Under the pieces are notes generated by a model. It worked only from the letters and a program-made list of their open reading frames with translations. It was not told where the DNA came from and did no database searches. Shown piece by piece: positions 6,674 through 8,210 of a DNA stretch of 8,210 nt. This DNA is from Bacteroidales bacterium (GTDB lineage: Bacteria > Bacteroidota > Bacteroidia > Bacteroidales > UBA12481). The stretch spans positions 1-8,210 of the forward strand of contig JAGHDB010000314.1 of NCBI GenBank assembly GCA_021160155.1, given 5' to 3'. Both the position numbers and the translations under genes were made by a program. The first letter of the stretch is position 1. Every line of letters starts with the position of its first letter.

Positions 6674-7648
6674 TCAGTGAGCGAGGATATCGGCTACATC
6701 CAGTAAAATATGATTCAGGTTTTTACTGGAGTGAATCGTTTTATTAAAGGGGACATGAACAATATCGTGATTGACAAAACCTACCATAATACTTCGTTGG
6801 TTGTCAATCAGGGCTTCAACAGATGCCACGCCAAGCCGGCTGGCTAAAAACCGGTCAAATGCCGAAGGAGATCCGCCCCGCTGGATATGCCCCAGTACAT
6901 TAACCCGGATGTCATAATCCTTCAACTCTTTTTTACACCGGTCGGCAATGGCCTGTGCACCCCCCACATTATTGCCTTCGGCAACCAGGATAATATTGCT
7001 TTTTTTATTCCCCTGGTTGATCAGGTATTGATGAAGGTGTTCTTCGTCATTATCCACTTCAGGAAGCAGAATGGCTTCGGCACCTGTGGCAATACCTGAA
7101 TGGAGTGCCAGAAAACCTGCACCCCGGCCCATGACTTCGATGAAGAACAATCGCTCGTGTGAACTGGCGGTATCGCGGATCCGGTCGACGGCTTCAACAA
7201 TGGTATTCAGCGCGGTATCATAGCCAATGGTATAATCGGTGCCGAACAGGTCATTGTCAATCGTACCCGGGATACCGACAAACGGGATATCGTGTTCTTC
7301 GCTGAATACGGCTGCACCATTAAAACTACCGTCTCCGCCGATAACTACACAGGCATCTATTTTCTCTTTTTCGAGATTTCTAAATGCCTTGCGGCGTCCT
7401 TCAACGGTTTTAAAATCCTTACTGCGTGCCGTACATAAGATTGTGCCGCCCCGTTGAATGATATTGCTGACATCTTTGGATTGGAGTGGCAGAAAGTCGT
7501 GTTCAATCATTCCCTGGTATCCGCGCCGGATTCCTACTACTTCAATTCCCCGGAAGATGGCTGCCCTGACGACAGCCCGTATGGCAGCATTCATTCCCGG
7601 GGCATCACCTCCGGAAGTCAGTACCGCTAATTTTTTAATAACAGACAT
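6674..7648 (-). CDS. pfkA: ATP-dependent 6-phosphofructokinase
   Basis: PfkA phosphorylates fructose 6-phosphate to fructose 1,6-bisphosphate, the committed step of glycolysis. The 324-residue length and motifs match the bacterial ATP-dependent PfkA group: TSGGDAPGMNA (11-21), GGDGS (104-108), PGTIDND with the catalytic Asp at 131 (127-133), the MGR substrate loop (173-175, here MGRGAGF) and GHIQRGGSP (253-261). The Gly at 107 in GGDGS fits ATP use; many pyrophosphate-dependent relatives carry Asp in this loop. Effector-site arginines typical of allosteric PfkA cannot be assigned safely by eye. The gene ends with tandem stops (TGATGA) and is followed by a strong terminator. It lies 53 nt downstream of cmk, with a possible own promoter box in that gap, so it may be transcribed both with cmk and independently. 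Confidence 0.97.
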   Translation of the reverse strand: MSVIKKLAVLTSGGDAPGMNAAIRAVVRAAIFRGIEVVGIRRGYQGMIEHDFLPLQSKDVSNIIQRGGTILCTARSKDFKTVEGRRKAFRNLEKEKIDACVVIGGDGSFNGAAVFSEEHDIPFVGIPGTIDNDLFGTDYTIGYDTALNTIVEAVDRIRDTASSHERLFFIEVMGRGAGFLALHSGIATGAEAILLPEVDNDEEHLHQYLINQGNKKSNIILVAEGNNVGGAQAIADRCKKELKDYDIRVNVLGHIQRGGSPSAFDRFLASRLGVASVEALIDNQRSIMVGFVNHDIVHVPFNKTIHSSKNLNHILLDVADILAH

Positions 7649-7687
7649 AAAATCAGAATATTAAATCAAAATATTTTATCCGTGTGG

Positions 7688-7695
7688 CAAAGTTA
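7688..7695 (-). promoter_or_regulatory. Possible Bacteroidota -7 promoter box for pfkA
   Basis: On the minus strand the bases read TAACTTTG, an exact match to the TAnnTTTG -7 consensus. The box is 39 nt upstream of the pfkA ATG and just after the cmk stop, inside the AT-rich 53-nt gap, so a start site would leave a leader of about 30 nt. No convincing -33 element is visible upstream (that stretch is still cmk coding sequence). The call rests on one short motif in the right place. Confidence 0.35.
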
Positions 7696-7701
7696 CAATT
7701 A

Positions 7702-8210
7702 TTAAACTTTATTTGCTTTTTTCTTCACCAGATCCAGTGCCCATTGTAATTGTTCTTCACGAGACAAGTAACTGTTGTCAAGAACCACGGCATCTTCTGC
7801 CTGGCGAAGCGGACTGATATCCCGGTGTGAATCAATATAGTCGCGCTGACGGATGTTATTTATAATTTCTTCCATCGAAGCTTTGGTACCTTTGTTCATC
7901 AACTCATCGAACCGTCTTTGAGCCCGGATCTCGGGAGTGGCTGTCATGAATATTTTTACTTCGGCATCCGGAAAAACAACTGTACCGATATCTCGTCCGT
8001 CCATCACAATTTCTTTATTCCGGCCCAATTCACGTTGTTGTTTTACCAGAGCTTCCCTGACGAATGCCAGTTTACTTACCGGGCTGACCAGGTTGGAGAC
8101 TGCTATTTCACGGATTCGTTTTTCAACATTACGGCCGTTCAGCCAGGTTTTGCCACCTGGCTGAACGGCCGTAATGTTGAAAAACGAATCCGTGAAATAG
8201 CAGTCTCCAA
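7702..8210 (-). CDS. cmk: Cytidylate kinase, C-terminal part (5' end missing)
   Basis: Cytidylate kinase phosphorylates CMP and dCMP with ATP. The reading frame is open from the right edge to the TAA at 7702-7704. The reliable part begins near KTWLNGRNVEKRIR (about 8143 and below) and continues through VSNLVSPVSKLAFVREALV, MDGRDIGTVVFPDAEVKIF, TATPEIRAQRRFDEL and RQRDYIDSHRDISPL, all characteristic of Cmk. The N-terminal P-loop (GPAGSGKS-type) and nearby residues, roughly the first 90, are absent. The apparent codons beyond about 8155 come from the palindromic duplicate described separately and do not look like Cmk, so the true gene is cut near there. A TTG at 8028 is only an internal Leu, not a start. 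pfkA follows after 53 nt on the same strand. Confidence 0.93.
   Translation of the reverse strand, partial: GDCYFTDSFFNITAVQPGGKTWLNGRNVEKRIREIAVSNLVSPVSKLAFVREALVKQQRELGRNKEIVMDGRDIGTVVFPDAEVKIFMTATPEIRAQRRFDELMNKGTKASMEEIINNIRQRDYIDSHRDISPLRQAEDAVVLDNSYLSREEQLQWALDLVKKKANKV
8093..8210. repeat. 118-bp palindrome at the right edge: two 56-nt perfect arms, 6-nt spacer
   Basis: Bases 8093-8148 are repeated exactly in reverse complement at 8155-8210, with the spacer TTTGCC (8149-8154) between. The left arm, read on the minus strand, encodes conserved Cmk residues (WLNGRNVEKRIREIAVSNL), so it is the original copy. The right arm read in the same frame gives a Cmk-unlike sequence (DCYFTDSFFNITAVQ) and is the derived copy. 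The arm ends exactly at the last base of the window. A fold-back chimera or assembly artefact at a contig end is the likeliest cause. Confidence 0.96.

Noticed and set aside
7937..8164. Plus-strand 75-codon ORF at the right edge
   Set aside because: It is antisense to conserved cmk codons and its end falls in the palindromic artefact.

Overview
The window looks like a contig from the phylum Bacteroidota, probably near the Bacteroidales. This rests on the proteins: the Obg N-terminus, Adk, PurE, PriA, PfkA and Cmk all read like Bacteroidota versions. There are also two secreted beta-barrel-like proteins whose signal peptides end in a typical '-SQ'/'-PQ' cleavage region, and possible promoter boxes of the Bacteroidota TAnnTTTG type instead of sigma-70 boxes. 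Genus cannot be told from the sequence.

Layout. The left edge (1-718) is a minus-strand pair, hpt then the 5' end of obg, joined by a TAATG stop/start overlap. A short divergent spacer (719-776) separates it from a plus-strand run: adk, purE (3 nt apart), an 82-nt gap, then two translationally overlapping genes for secreted, beta-strand-rich outer-membrane-type proteins (1960-4474). The second of these is the barrel part of a Bacteroidota family that normally carries an N-terminal ComEA-like helix-hairpin-helix region; that region is missing here. From the right edge a minus-strand run comes the other way: cmk (5' end missing), pfkA, a strong intrinsic terminator, priA, and a 39-codon ORF that looks like the first ~32 residues of a MalY/PatB-type aminotransferase, probably a decayed gene remnant. 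The two runs converge with a 14-bp overlap at 4461-4474.

Function. Most of the window is core metabolism and replication: purine salvage (Hpt), purine synthesis (PurE), nucleoside monophosphate phosphorylation (Adk, Cmk), glycolysis (PfkA), replication restart (PriA) and a ribosome-associated GTPase (Obg). The less ordinary part is the outer-membrane pair. No mobile element, CRISPR array, tRNA or rRNA was seen.

Points that deserve attention: PriA seems to lack its winged-helix domain although all helicase and zinc motifs are intact; the pfkA terminator's T-tract runs directly into the priA start codon; an aminotransferase remnant follows priA; the HhH-family barrel has no HhH; and the last 118 bases are a near-perfect palindrome (two 56-nt arms, 6-nt spacer) inside cmk, most likely an assembly or amplification artefact at a contig end. 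I found no convincing entirely new system. The outer-membrane pair is the best candidate for unexplained biology.
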